From Straminergon stramineum (lineage: Eukaryota; Streptophyta; Bryopsida; Hypnales; Calliergonaceae): a DNA stretch of 64,000 bases. The notes under the pieces are model-generated. The model saw only the letters and a list, made by a program, of their open reading frames with translations, searched no databases and was not told the origin of the DNA. The DNA lies in assembly GCA_963920665.1 (NCBI GenBank), contig OY987263.1, positions 22,215,968 to 22,279,967 on the forward strand. Direction: 5' to 3'. Shown piece after piece: positions 24,762 through 35,352 of this stretch (within the stretch, counting starts at the first letter, position 1; every line of letters starts with the position of its first letter). The translations under genes were made by a program, and so were the position numbers.

Positions 24762-27700
24762 TTACGATACCTGTGACCCCAGTGTAATAACTGAATGAAT
24801 TTTATAAACAGAACATCGTAATACACTGTGAAACCACACAACTTAGAAGTAAAAATGGAGTTCGCCAAGTTTTAGCGAAACTAACCTTGTGCTTGATAGT
24901 CGTGTTAGTGAGACCCAGAAGCCCCTGCCTCTCCTCAGCGGACTTATTGGCGGCTGCCAAAGCGGCATCCTTGAGCTTCTGTGAATTGTACAAATATACG
25001 CCAAAAATCGCTGCTCGCACACAGAACAAATGCCAACAAGAAATTCGTGCGAATATCAAAAATTGTTATCACACAGATTTATCTAACTAATAAGATCCAA
25101 AGTGAAACCTCAAGATAACTTAAAGTCCAGTACATTAGACATAACCAGAGCTAAATATAAGTGTACCAACCCCCACCAGCCTACTACCAAAGAGCATGTG
25201 GACTCTGGTCTTCTTTATTGTAGAGGAATTAACAACAGTCAATACCGGTAGTCACTTACCGATCACATAACCGAAGATATTGATGGTTGTGAGTTTTGTA
25301 TCCGCAAACAGGTACACAGAGACGAGCACCACGACCCAGTCCTTGATTACTCCGGCAACGCGAATGGTGAGAGCACTTGTGTGAGAGATCACCAAAAACA
25401 CCGATACATTCAAAGCAAACGTGCAAAGAGCGTTGAGGGTCATAATGACTGGATCAAAGTGCCATTGCATTGCTGCATCCATCTTAGGCTTCTCCAAGAC
25501 CAGCCATGGTACGAAGAGGCAAACGGCGCTGCATGGAACAGCAATTCAACGTCAGCGAGAAGAGTGCGCACAGCAAATAACGACAATGCTAGAAAAACTC
25601 AGTCTAAGCACATTACGCAAAGAGTAAATTTAACCAAAAATTTACCACACGCATGATATTTAGGATACCAAGCATATGGAGGCCGATTAATCACCAACCT
25701 GCAGGGGCTGACATAATACATCATAGTTATAGGGTCCATCTTCAGTCCTTTCCTCTTTAGAAGAAGCTCAATAAAAATCAAGCGAAATGCCTCACCCACG
25801 ACTCCTCCCATCATGTATACGACACCTATCCAGTTGAAGTTGACTTCTCCATATGAAGCGATCAGTACGCCCCCACTTATCACCGACATGGTGCCCATCA
25901 TCTTCAGACTCAGCTCTTCTAAGCCAAACGATGCCCCAAGCAGAAATACAGCCACAGGCACTGCACAGAACCATGTTTCCATCAGAGGGTTCGCAAAGAG
26001 GAATACAAAGAGTTTTTTTGTTATTTCCTATTTTTCATGTTTTTTTAAGCAGATTATTAATTCTACAAAGAAAAATGCGGAGTGCAGTATTGAATGGAAG
26101 CGTGCATCTAAATAAGGCAAGATGGACTTACTGATGGCTTTCAGCATCTGGGCGAATGACACGGAGATATACAAGTAGGAAGTGTTGCCAAGCCAAAGCG
26201 TCAGCGCAAATGTTGCTCCAATAGGAAGAACAGAAGATATGTAACTGTAAAACCAGACCCATTCACAAGTGTTATAACTACAGTGACTACGAACATCAAA
26301 AACAATGCACATAAATTCACTGCGCTTATTTGATTCAGTTTCTTCAAGATGTACACAACACAGGTGCAAGTTAGAATTTACCCGCTAAAGACCAAGGTTT
26401 CATGGTGTTAGAGCGACCAATTCTATTGGTAATATTGTCAAAAATATATTTCAGATGGGTCTAAATTTTATATCACAAGATGGAGTTGGGGGAGGGGTTC
26501 GACTAACATCAGTCTAGCCATCGGATCCACATCAGTCTCGCAGATTGGTTATACATGTAAACTTAGCCTAAATGGAACGTTGGGCAACCCTAATGTTAAT
26601 AAGTGTGTTTCCATGATTAATTGTAGTTTCCACTGCGAAGGATTACCATAGGAAGACAAACTACCTCCAAAACTTGCAAAAGGTTCGTAGGGGTCAGCAA
26701 GGCTCACATGTCATAGGTCATGCCCTGCTTCAGTTTCACCCACTGGTGTCATAGCACACCACCCAAGTCTGTCAGCTACTGTTTCTGTCCCTCCCTCTCA
26801 AGCTCACTGCAAATAGTGTACTCTCATTCAAGCTGAAAGATAAAAATGTTCGATATTCCACTCAATTAGTAGAAACCAGTGACGAAATAAATCAAAGGAA
26901 CATGCAACCTTATTAAAAACAACACTAGCAGATTCTCATAGCAGAAATCAAAGTAGCAGCCCATACCTCGAACACTCTAACCACCAGAAAGCAGAGCAAA
27001 GTTGAAAACACCATGTGCAGGAGCGTCAGGCCAACAGGGTAAGGGAAGTTGAATTTACTGTCCGACAACACCCACTACGCACATTCAACAGAGAAAATTA
27101 GGTCAGAAACCGAGTGGACACATCCAAGAACCCCATCGTGCCCAGGAAAGCAGTAAGGGTTGCAATGAAACGGAATCGGCAACAAGTGAGTTCCACTGTA
27201 ATGAAAAAATTGCATCGAATTCGAAGGCAATGCTGATTACAACATACCTTTAGATGACTAAATTTATCACGCTCTACTCAGGACATTGAAATCGTGAATT
27301 TGTGAATGCATACAAGACTCACATACGAATTCCATAACATTATATGTATTAAATAAAAAAAAGCTCAAAATTCCCACTTCTGTTATCACTGAAACCTCGA
27401 TCAATCAACACACACAAGCTCAATGCACTCCTGAAGACTTTGAAGGCCATTGACCATCAAGGTCATAGCACAACAGAAAGACGCTCATCACGTCCAGAGT
27501 CGAACTTTGCCCCATAATTCAAGAAGCATTAGGGTTTGCAAAGAAACGCAGTCAGCAAGAAGTGAATTTCAATGCACTGAGAAAAATGCAGCTAATCCAA
27601 AGGCCATGCTAATTACAACATACTTTTAGAGGACGAAACCTGCAACACGCTCTACTCACGACATCAAACTTACGAATTCGTGAATGCAACCAAGATTCAA

Positions 27701-28003
27701 TGCACAAATTCTAGACCACCATATGTTAAAAAAAAATTACTCAAAATTTTCGTTTCTTGTTACAGTTACAAGCTGAATTTTTCGACACACACACAAAATC
27801 CATCCACGCTTCCAAATTCTGCGACCCATTCACGAAGTATGATCCGCAAGGAACGAACCCAAGAAAGAGAACAGAGGCACCTTGTTGAAGAAAATTTGGC
27901 CGCTGGAGAGCAGAATGTAGACGAGGAGATATGTGTACATGAGCAGCAGCTGCTTCTTGTTGGAGCCTTGCGCTGCGACACTGGCAGCCATCTCCTCGGC
28001 CAT
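24762..28003 (-). CDS. Sugar-phosphate/nucleotide-sugar transporter, KT subfamily of the TPT/EamA superfamily, eight exons
   Basis: Exons in transcript order are 28003-27881, 27074-26967, 26742-26708, 26244-26132, 25960-25699, 25528-25260, 25010-24886 and 24770-24762. All phases agree, giving about 347 aa, typical of the family (about 340). The hydrophobic protein should span the membrane about ten times. Characteristic phrases are [13 protein letters not shown] near the N-terminus, [79 protein letters not shown] and a C-terminal QKLKDAA tail. These match plant putative sugar-phosphate/phosphate translocators such as Arabidopsis At3g14410. The actual substrate is not predictable; Golgi/ER or a related endomembrane is likely, since there is no plastid transit peptide. 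Exon 3 is a 35-nt micro-exon. The last exon codes only Val-Ser-stop and is the least certain part; reading through its donor would instead add about 20 residues. Confidence 0.92.
27075..27880 (-). repeat. First intron of the transporter gene containing a tandem duplication of about 376 bp
   Basis: Sequence from about 27,130 to 27,425 recurs from about 27,505 to 27,800. Matching landmarks are 'agggt.tgcaa.gaaac', 'cacgctctactca', 'tgtgaatgca/cgtgaatgca', 'ctcaaaatt' and 'cacacacaa', each offset by 375-378 bp. The copies are diverged, so the duplication is not recent. The intron has no independent gene. Confidence 0.7.
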
Positions 28004-28389
28004 TCTCAAATTGGTTTTGTTTCGGCTATGGAGAGACTGACACCAGCAACGATCCCACCCACTTGTTAAAAATTGTGTTTTGCAAATCGAGCAGGCTTCG
28101 GTTTTGCGGAAGCAGAGACAGCCTCAATGCGAGAGAGACGAGGTCAGTAATGGGAGTGATCCAAATTGAAGAAGGCTGCCGCAGGTTGTTCGTGTGCGTC
28201 GTCGTGACAACGTCGTCGGTAACTTTCACTCAAGCACCTGGCGGTGTGAATCCGATTCGCTTTTATGCCATCCGCCTGGCAGTGTGAACACGATTTATTT
28301 CTATCTCATCCAACATGATTTCTTTATCATTGGTTGTTTCTTTACAATGGGTCTCTTTCCACTTTTTCAAACTTCAAAGTGTACTCTAT

Positions 28390-28830
28390 GTGAATGAAAT
28401 TTTTCATAATCAATTTTCAGAGATTTAATCTTATGTCTCCTATAAGTCTTAAAATTTTCAAATTATTGCAAATGTTTGAATAAAAAGTGAAAAAAATTAA
28501 GATCAAATATAAAAATATGTGAAAATATCTGAATTTTTTTTCATAGGTTTACATTATAGTGTAGAATATCATGATGTAAATCAATTTACTATTTCATTCT
28601 AAAATTAGAAAAAATAGCCATCCATAGTGATAGACCTACAATTCAAATTGCAATAAAAATTTGAATTTAAAAAAAAATTCAAACTTTAAAATTAGAGTAG
28701 AAACTAGATTTGATGAGGTTCATTGCACAAGTTGGTTTCCATAAAGATCATTTTTATGGATAAAATTTAGATCCAGAAAAAGGATTTGAAATTGTGAAAA
28801 CACATAATTCTATGGGTGATCTATGGATTT
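28390..28830. repeat. Left arm of a long inverted repeat (pairs with 33,020-33,450)
   Basis: This stretch aligns as the reverse complement of 33,020-33,450. Examples are 'gtgtagaatatcatg' against 'catgatattctacac', and 'ttctaaaattagaaaa' against 'ttttctaattttagaa'. The arms are diverged but align over about 400 bp. Arms this long flanking about 4.2 kb recall Mutator-like or fold-back elements. Neither exact ends nor a target-site duplication could be fixed. A related pair lies at 41,130-42,730 and 45,530-45,850. Confidence 0.55.
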
Positions 28831-31800
28831 GGCATTATGTATATAGGAAAGTCAAAAAATATCACAAGAAAGGAACTTCCAACATCTTGCATTGAAATTA
28901 GGTACACACAATCCTTCCAAAAATATTGTATACAAGAATGTCTTCTTTTCATTTTTTAGGCCCCTTTGAAATCATCCAAAAGACACAAACATCTCTTAGA
29001 AGTTCTAAAGTTAATCATGGAATGACAGAGCCCTATCACCAATGTAGTCAACCCAAAATGATTAGATTCCAAATAACTAGATGCATTCCTAGTTTTAATA
29101 GTGTCATAATTAGAATTCATGGAAAGTACTTTTAGTCCTCAATGTCCTTCGATTAAGTAGTTTGAGTCAAATGTATCACATTCAATAGAAATGGAAATCG
29201 TTGACCCCTAAAGGACCTCAAGGCCACTAGGTGGCTTCTACAACTACATTTGCAAAAAATTCAAAATGTGAACCTCACTAACAATCCATAAACATCAAAG
29301 AGACCTTAGAAGATTTTTCTATTGAATCTATTGGTGTAATCTAATCAAGAAATTATCGATTGTGTGATTTTTGGTGAACTTTTGGAGAATGGAGAGGGCT
29401 CTCTAGGCCGTCACTTTAGATCCTTATATTGGAGTATCTTTTTTCCCATTCCTTAAAATGATCTAAAAAAATTACACATCAAAATCATGATGATATACAT
29501 ATATTTGTAGGGAAAAAATCAGAGTTTTTGGAGTTTTTTTGAACATTCATTTGTGAACATTCTCTTTTCATCATAATTATATACAAAGCACTACGTAAGT
29601 GAATATCTTTCATCAATCTTGTCAACAGTGGCATTTTATCAAAAACTCTACAATTTTGTCGATTTTTTCCATTGGAAAGCTATATAATTCTTTTTTCATT
29701 TCAAAGATGGCAATAATCAAAATTATTCCACACAAATGAGAAATTATACTTGTTACAAGAATTAGTCAAGAAAGCAAGGACTCTCAAAAGGACTATATTC
29801 ACCCCCCCCACACACACACTCTTCTAGGGGGTAATCCTTAAAATTCTCACATGAAAAGGTCAAACATTGGTTCTCGAAAGAATATAAAGATTTCCTTATA
29901 TTGAATTTTTTAGAAGATCTCCAACCATTAGTATTTATAGCTAATTTGGTGGAGTCTATTGCCTTAGATTTCAAAGGGAAAACAAGAAATTTATTGTAAG
30001 ATCATATATAATGTTGAAACTTCCAATAAAAAGTTTTAATAACCCTTTATAAGGACAAAAAAATTTCTTTCAAGATTTTAAGGAAATAATGCAAGTATTC
30101 CTCAACTTGAGCAAGTTGAAAACAATGTATTGAGGAATTCTGTTGCTTAGGTGGTAATTATATGGATGATTAAAAAACTAGGGGTTGTCCCCCCCAAAAT
30201 TTAATGGAGGGGCATAACTTGCCCTTTCTAATGCAAAATAATCGGTTCATTCTAAATGATTTTTAAACAATTTTTTATAACCGGCAACTTACTCTTGACT
30301 ACTTGCCCGACTGCTTTCCCTCTCTATTAGAATGCTTCCAAAAATGCACATAAATTTTTGAGCCACATAAATTTTGATTCAGAAATTTGATCCAAGAAAA
30401 TTATATTTTCACAAAGCTAATAAAAGCACACATTCTTAGTAAAAATTTCACTTTCATTTGTTCAAAAAAGACTTTGTACAAATTTACCCAAGCCTTCAAA
30501 AACCTCATAAGAGGTTAAAAACTTTGAAATTTTCATCTCACTAGGCATAATTTGTGTAAATTGTAGATTTATTCTAGTGTCCAACTTCTTAGTGAACAAC
30601 AAATTTCCATGTTAATGCTTTTTAAAATATTGAATGGTGAATTAGTGATTATAGTCATCTAAGTTCAGAACAACAACAAAATATTGGATTTCTGAATTTA
30701 TTTGAATGAAGTTTCAAAGTGGAATATAAACTAAATTTAGAAAAGCTATTATTTTGACCCCTAAATGTATTTGACTATATTTTCACCAAAAATGATCCAA
30801 AACTGTCATTTCTAGTACAAGTACCAAATTTTAGAAAAAAAATAAATTTTTGGACACATGTAACCATAAGATCTTGTACTACACTGATTTGAAAAGATGT
30901 GGAAAAAATTTCAGAAATTTCTACCATGTAGATTGTAAGATATTAGCATTTGAAATGGCAAAAATCCTTTTTTTGGCCATGTGAAAAAACAGGCAACTGC
31001 ACTTTACAAGGTCACATTTGTATGAAAAAAAATTCCAAAATGGTGGTTACTCTTTGGATTCATTCTTCAAGGCAAGTTGGCTACATGCTTGAAAAAATTC
31101 AGATTCATTTGGAATTGTACAACATATAGGGAAGAAAAAGTAAGTACAAAGATTTAGAATGATTCAAAAGACTAAATTGTAAGGAATTTTGTTATGGAAT
31201 TGAAAAATGCCAATCCCAATGGTTGTAATGTTGTAATAAACAATCTACATCCTATGATTTTATTTTTTTCAAAAAATCTTGAAAATTGAGTTAAGTAAAG
31301 GACTTCAAAGTTTATTTTAGAGTAGAAAATCCAAAACTGCCCGCAAACTAAAACTCCTCATAACTTTCATCTCATGAATCAAAATGGAATGATTCAAAGC
31401 TTTCCATGTACAAATAAATCTAGAAAACCAATTTCACATTTTTATTTCTTAAGAAAGTATTTTTTTTATGAATTTTTTGGGTTGGCCAAAGATTGATGAA
31501 AATTACATATCATGTAATACCTTGTTAACCATGCAATGAAAAGTTATGAAAATTTTTGGACCTTAAAGCTACTCCTCGAACACATGTTATGTGAAAATTT
31601 CAAAGAAAAAAACCCTCCATTTGTAGTGAGTTGCCCAAAATTGCTATGTTGCAAAAAAACGTAGTTTGAGTGTTTAGGGGTTAATGTAGCCCCTCAAAGT
31701 CATTTTTAATGTCAAAACCAATTTTTGTTGAAAAAAAATTCAATAGTGAAAAGAATATGCCATATAAGTTGTTCCAAAATATATCCCCTAACTTAATCCA

Positions 31801-33019
31801 TATTTACTCTTGGAATATCCACTACCATTAGGCATGGTTGATGAGTCTTCAAGAATTTTTAAAACAACCTTGGTAGTAATCCCATGAATGATATACATCT
31901 CCTATATTAAATACAAAGTGTGGAATGATTTCATCCGATATAATTTTGTCACATCTTCTTCTACATAATTTTTCATTAGTCCATCACATATTGAACCCTA
32001 AAGACACACTCACACCATTTAATTAAGTCTAATGTCATCAACGAATCAACCTCTTGGACACAAGACCTATTTTAATGATGGAATTTATAAATTAACATGT
32101 ATGAGTCACCATTGAAGACCAATCCTTTTTTTGACATCATGGGGGCCAAATTGCACCATTTCAAAATAAATCTCTACTCTTCACCAAATAAATGTAGTCT
32201 TTTTTCACCATAAATTTTCCATTCTTTGTTTTAAATTTGAATGAAGTTCCCAAATTTAGATGGAAAAGTGCATGAACATAATTGTAAAGTGGCTTTTGAT
32301 GCAAAAGATGGATGAATGTAGAAATTCAGTGATTCACCACTCATCAAGAAAAAGCCCCCCATTGTTGCACTATTGTTTCAATGGAGTCACAATAGAATAT
32401 TGAAAATAAATAGTTGTAGTATTGCAAACAATATACTTTTAGTGGGAATGCAAAATATCCATTGAAAATTAACTGAATATTGCAACAAGTTACTATTTGG
32501 AGTACTGCAACAATATACTTTCAATATTATACTATGACCCCGTTGAAACAATATTGCAACAGTAAGGTAGGAGCTGCAAAAACTACCTACTTAAGAACAT
32601 TTTGCCTTAGGATGTCTTTTTAAGATGATCAAAACATTTTCTAACAAATTTTTAGAGAAAGAAGAGAGGGAGACACATCCATCACAATTTGATTTGTAAT
32701 TTTTAGAGTTAAAATGAATTAGATAAGATTTTCTAAAGATCACAATAGTAGGGTGTTTTTAGAGTCCATAGGTACTACCCTGAAATGTCAAACACTTGTC
32801 CAATAAGGATGCTGCGGAACAAAGTAGTCCAATGGATGACTTCACTTGACCTTGTATGATGAAAAAAATGTTTTTTCATCCAATTTGTTTATTTGGAGGG
32901 TACTTGAGTACATTTTTAGTAAATAGTATTGTGAAGTCCTTCATTTTGTTCTTATTGACTTTTGCAAAGAAGAAGATGCTCAATCCTTGGATCACCCTTC
33001 TAGTGTATTTTGACCATTT
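28831..33019. other. Interior of the long inverted repeat; no gene recognised
   Basis: This is very AT-rich DNA without transposase or other protein remnants that I can recognise. The part at 30,300-30,800 and 31,760-32,110 matches 48,450-49,570 in direct orientation, so it belongs to the segment duplicated together with the kinase gene. The part near 31,300-31,480 matches 46,180-46,300 in inverted orientation. Confidence 0.5.
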
Positions 33020-33450
33020 CTTGTTGTTTTCTCATGATGTGAATTTCAACCATAAATATGATGTTTTTTGAATTTGAGTCCAAGTAATGAAATGAAGCTA
33101 GTGAAATGTAGTTTCTACTCCAATTGAAAATCTGGAAAAATTCTTAAATCTCAATATCTTATAGCAATATGAACTTTGGGCCTATAACCATGGTTAGTTG
33201 ATTTTCTAATTTTAGAATGACATGGTAACTTTGATTTATACCATGATATTCTACACTGCAATATAAATTTGTGGAGAAAGTTTTATATTTTTTAAGTATA
33301 TTTTGTATTTGACATGAATTTTTTTCATTTAAAAAAAAATTCACATTAATTTCAAATTTTCTCTATAAAATTTTAAAATTTTAAAACTTGTAGTAGACAA
33401 ATGACTTCATCTCTGAAAAATGAATTAAAATTTTTTCACTCATGTCCAAT
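33020..33450. repeat. Right arm of the long inverted repeat (pairs with 28,390-28,830)
   Basis: This is the mirror-image partner of the left arm and has no open frame of note. The sequence between about 32,110 and 34,605, including this arm, is missing from the second kinase block. There the matching upstream sequence runs straight from the 49,550 region into the kinase promoter. Confidence 0.55.
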
Positions 33451-33899
33451 TGCAAAATGGCAGAAAATAAAGTGATGATAGTTGAGGCTTCAAATCAATG
33501 GTCATAGGCCCGTCCTTATAAGGTTAAAGGTGCTAATGGACTCCAAAAATGAAGGTTTGCTAAGTGCTAACCTCAAATTGCAACAACAAGGTGCATTTAA
33601 TTGTCTAGGATGACACAAAATCTCCCACCACTTATAACTCCACATTATGTACATTGAAATTTTGTCAACTTCCTCATCAAACTTAATCCCCAACCATTCT
33701 TGAAACTGCGCAATGAGAATCCCAAATTGGCACCAATGCTTCAATGGGCCATTTTTCATTCCTATAGTGACAATTCCTAGTACACTCTAGAAACAGTTCT
33801 TGGAACATGGACAAAGTTTACACATCCTACCCTACCGAAACAATGGGGGATTACTTTCCTGATGCAAATTTTAAGTGATTGCCATCTCTATACATTCTT

Positions 33900-34338
33900 A
33901 ATCCCTAAACGACGTGACAGACGTTTTTTGTCTAATGTTTGACAAGGAATTCTCCTTTGAAGGACAAAATTGCAACTATTCATCCTCAGAAATTAGGGGT
34001 GGGAAGCAAAGATGTTTTCTAGTAATTAGACTCCCAATGAGTATTTTTGATTTTTTCAAAGTGGATGATGTCACATGGTTCCGAAATGGCTAATTTCCAC
34101 GGTCACCAACCCGGCATTGAACATCGGGCTCGTGACCATGGAAATTAGCCATTTCGGAACCGTGTGACATCATCTACTTTAAAAAAATCAAAAATACTCA
34201 TTGAGAGTCAAAATATTGTTGAAGATCTTCCCTTTTCACCCCTAATTCCGAGGATGAATAGTTGCAATTCTATCCTATATACAAGAATTCCTTGTAATTC
34301 ATCGGACGAAAAATGTCCACCTCGACATTAAGGGGTTG
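33900..34338. mobile_element. Inverted-repeat MITE, family A (best preserved copy)
   Basis: Two arms of about 205 bp are reverse complements around a 25-nt loop at 34,107-34,131. The inner arms are nearly perfect: 'ggttccgaaatggctaattt' on the left is mirrored as 'aaattagccatttcggaacc' on the right. The outer arms drift ('ccctaaacgacg' against 'cgtcgaggtgg'-like ends). There are no coding frames. It is related to 18,540-18,967 and 7,610-7,800. It lies in a stretch absent from the second kinase block, so it may have arrived after, or been lost since, the duplication. Confidence 0.8.
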
Positions 34339-34367
34339 AAAAGAAGAAGAAAAGCCTTAATATTGAG

Positions 34368-34604
34368 GGCCGGGGTGGATTGACCCCCTTGCTTGTCCCC
34401 CCAAGTCATTCCAGGGGTGCATGTAAAAAAAAAGCCCCCCTATTTTGTGCTTCATTAATTTATCATCTCTACCTCACCAATCTAATTTGGGGCCTCTGAT
34501 TGCAAACATGAATTCAAAATTTGCAAATTTTATCGTGTGTGAAAAATAAAAAATTTCAGGGTTTTTACTTGGGGACGAGCGAGGGGGTCATTCCACCCCG
34601 GTCG
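34368..34604. mobile_element. Terminal-inverted-repeat element of about 237 bp next to the kinase copy 1 promoter
   Basis: The ends are inverted repeats of about 35 bp (GGCCGGGGTGGATTGACC against GACCGGGGTGGAATGACC, read inwards). The element is flanked by direct repeats ATATTGAG(G) at 34,360-34,368 and 34,605-34,613. An 8-9-bp target-site duplication points to the hAT or Mutator superfamilies. The interior contains the dispersed repeat shared with 8,925-9,080. The matching position upstream of kinase copy 2 lacks the element. Confidence 0.7.
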
Positions 34605-34609
34605 ATATT

Positions 34610-35352
34610 GAGGACGTGAACATGCCATGCCATCAATATACCTGGATGCAAAATATCAGATAAAATTGATTCTGTTAGTCGAAAGTAAGTTACAGGGAGT
34701 CGTTGCCGGCTGTTGCTCAAGTACTCAGAGCCGCCGTAATCCCAGGAGTAGGTAGCTGAATAGAGTTTTAATGGATGTAATTAGGGAGAGCCGCTACACT
34801 AATTCACGTACAATACTGTAGGGGGCTTCGGATATACTGAGTACGAGTATAATAAGTATAAACTCCAGTACTCTCCCTGCACCTTCACCTGCATGTGCTC
34901 GTCGCAGTCCTTCCCATTGATTCATTCTTCCTCGAGTGCTTCAATCTGTTTTTCAAGCTGCACGCTGTTTCTGCCTTCGTTTAGCAGATTCCCTGTCTGC
35001 ATATGTTCCATCATTCCCATTCCCCCACACGCTCTCCAGATCTCCTGATTCATAGATATATCTTGGCATGCATGCTTTGCATATAATTATTAATTTACGC
35101 TTGCAGGAATTCAAACTGTAACAATTGCGAGATAGCTAGTTAGTTAGCATCAGCAAGCAAATGAAGTGCAAGGGTTGTTGCAGACATCTAGCAGAGTGAA
35201 AGTCCACTTAGTTCAGTACGTGCAATCTAGCTGATCGATCGATGCATGTATGATTGATTACTACTGATATATTGCAATTTGTAGTAGCTCATCGACGGAA
35301 AGGAAAGTTCCAGCAGGTTTCACCTTTCATTGCTCTTGCGTAATTAGGGGTC
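34610..35352 (+). promoter_or_regulatory. Upstream region and leader of kinase copy 1, duplicated at 49,570-50,325
   Basis: The whole stretch, starting at 'gaggacgtgaacatg', aligns with 49,563-50,325 with small indels, showing that the promoter was copied with the gene. Shared blocks are 'aaaattgattctgttagtcg', 'agagccgccgtaatcccagg', 'tgtctgcatatgttcc' and 'gaaaggaaagttcca'. Transcription start and any leader intron cannot be fixed from sequence alone. Confidence 0.6.
35161..35199 (+). other. Short upstream open reading frame in the leader of kinase copy 1
   Basis: An ATG followed by eleven more codons and TGA lies about 190 bp before the main ATG. In the second copy the corresponding ATG is changed (AAATGAAG versus AAATTTAG), so the upstream frame is specific to copy 1. 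Whether it is in the mature transcript is unknown. Confidence 0.35.
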
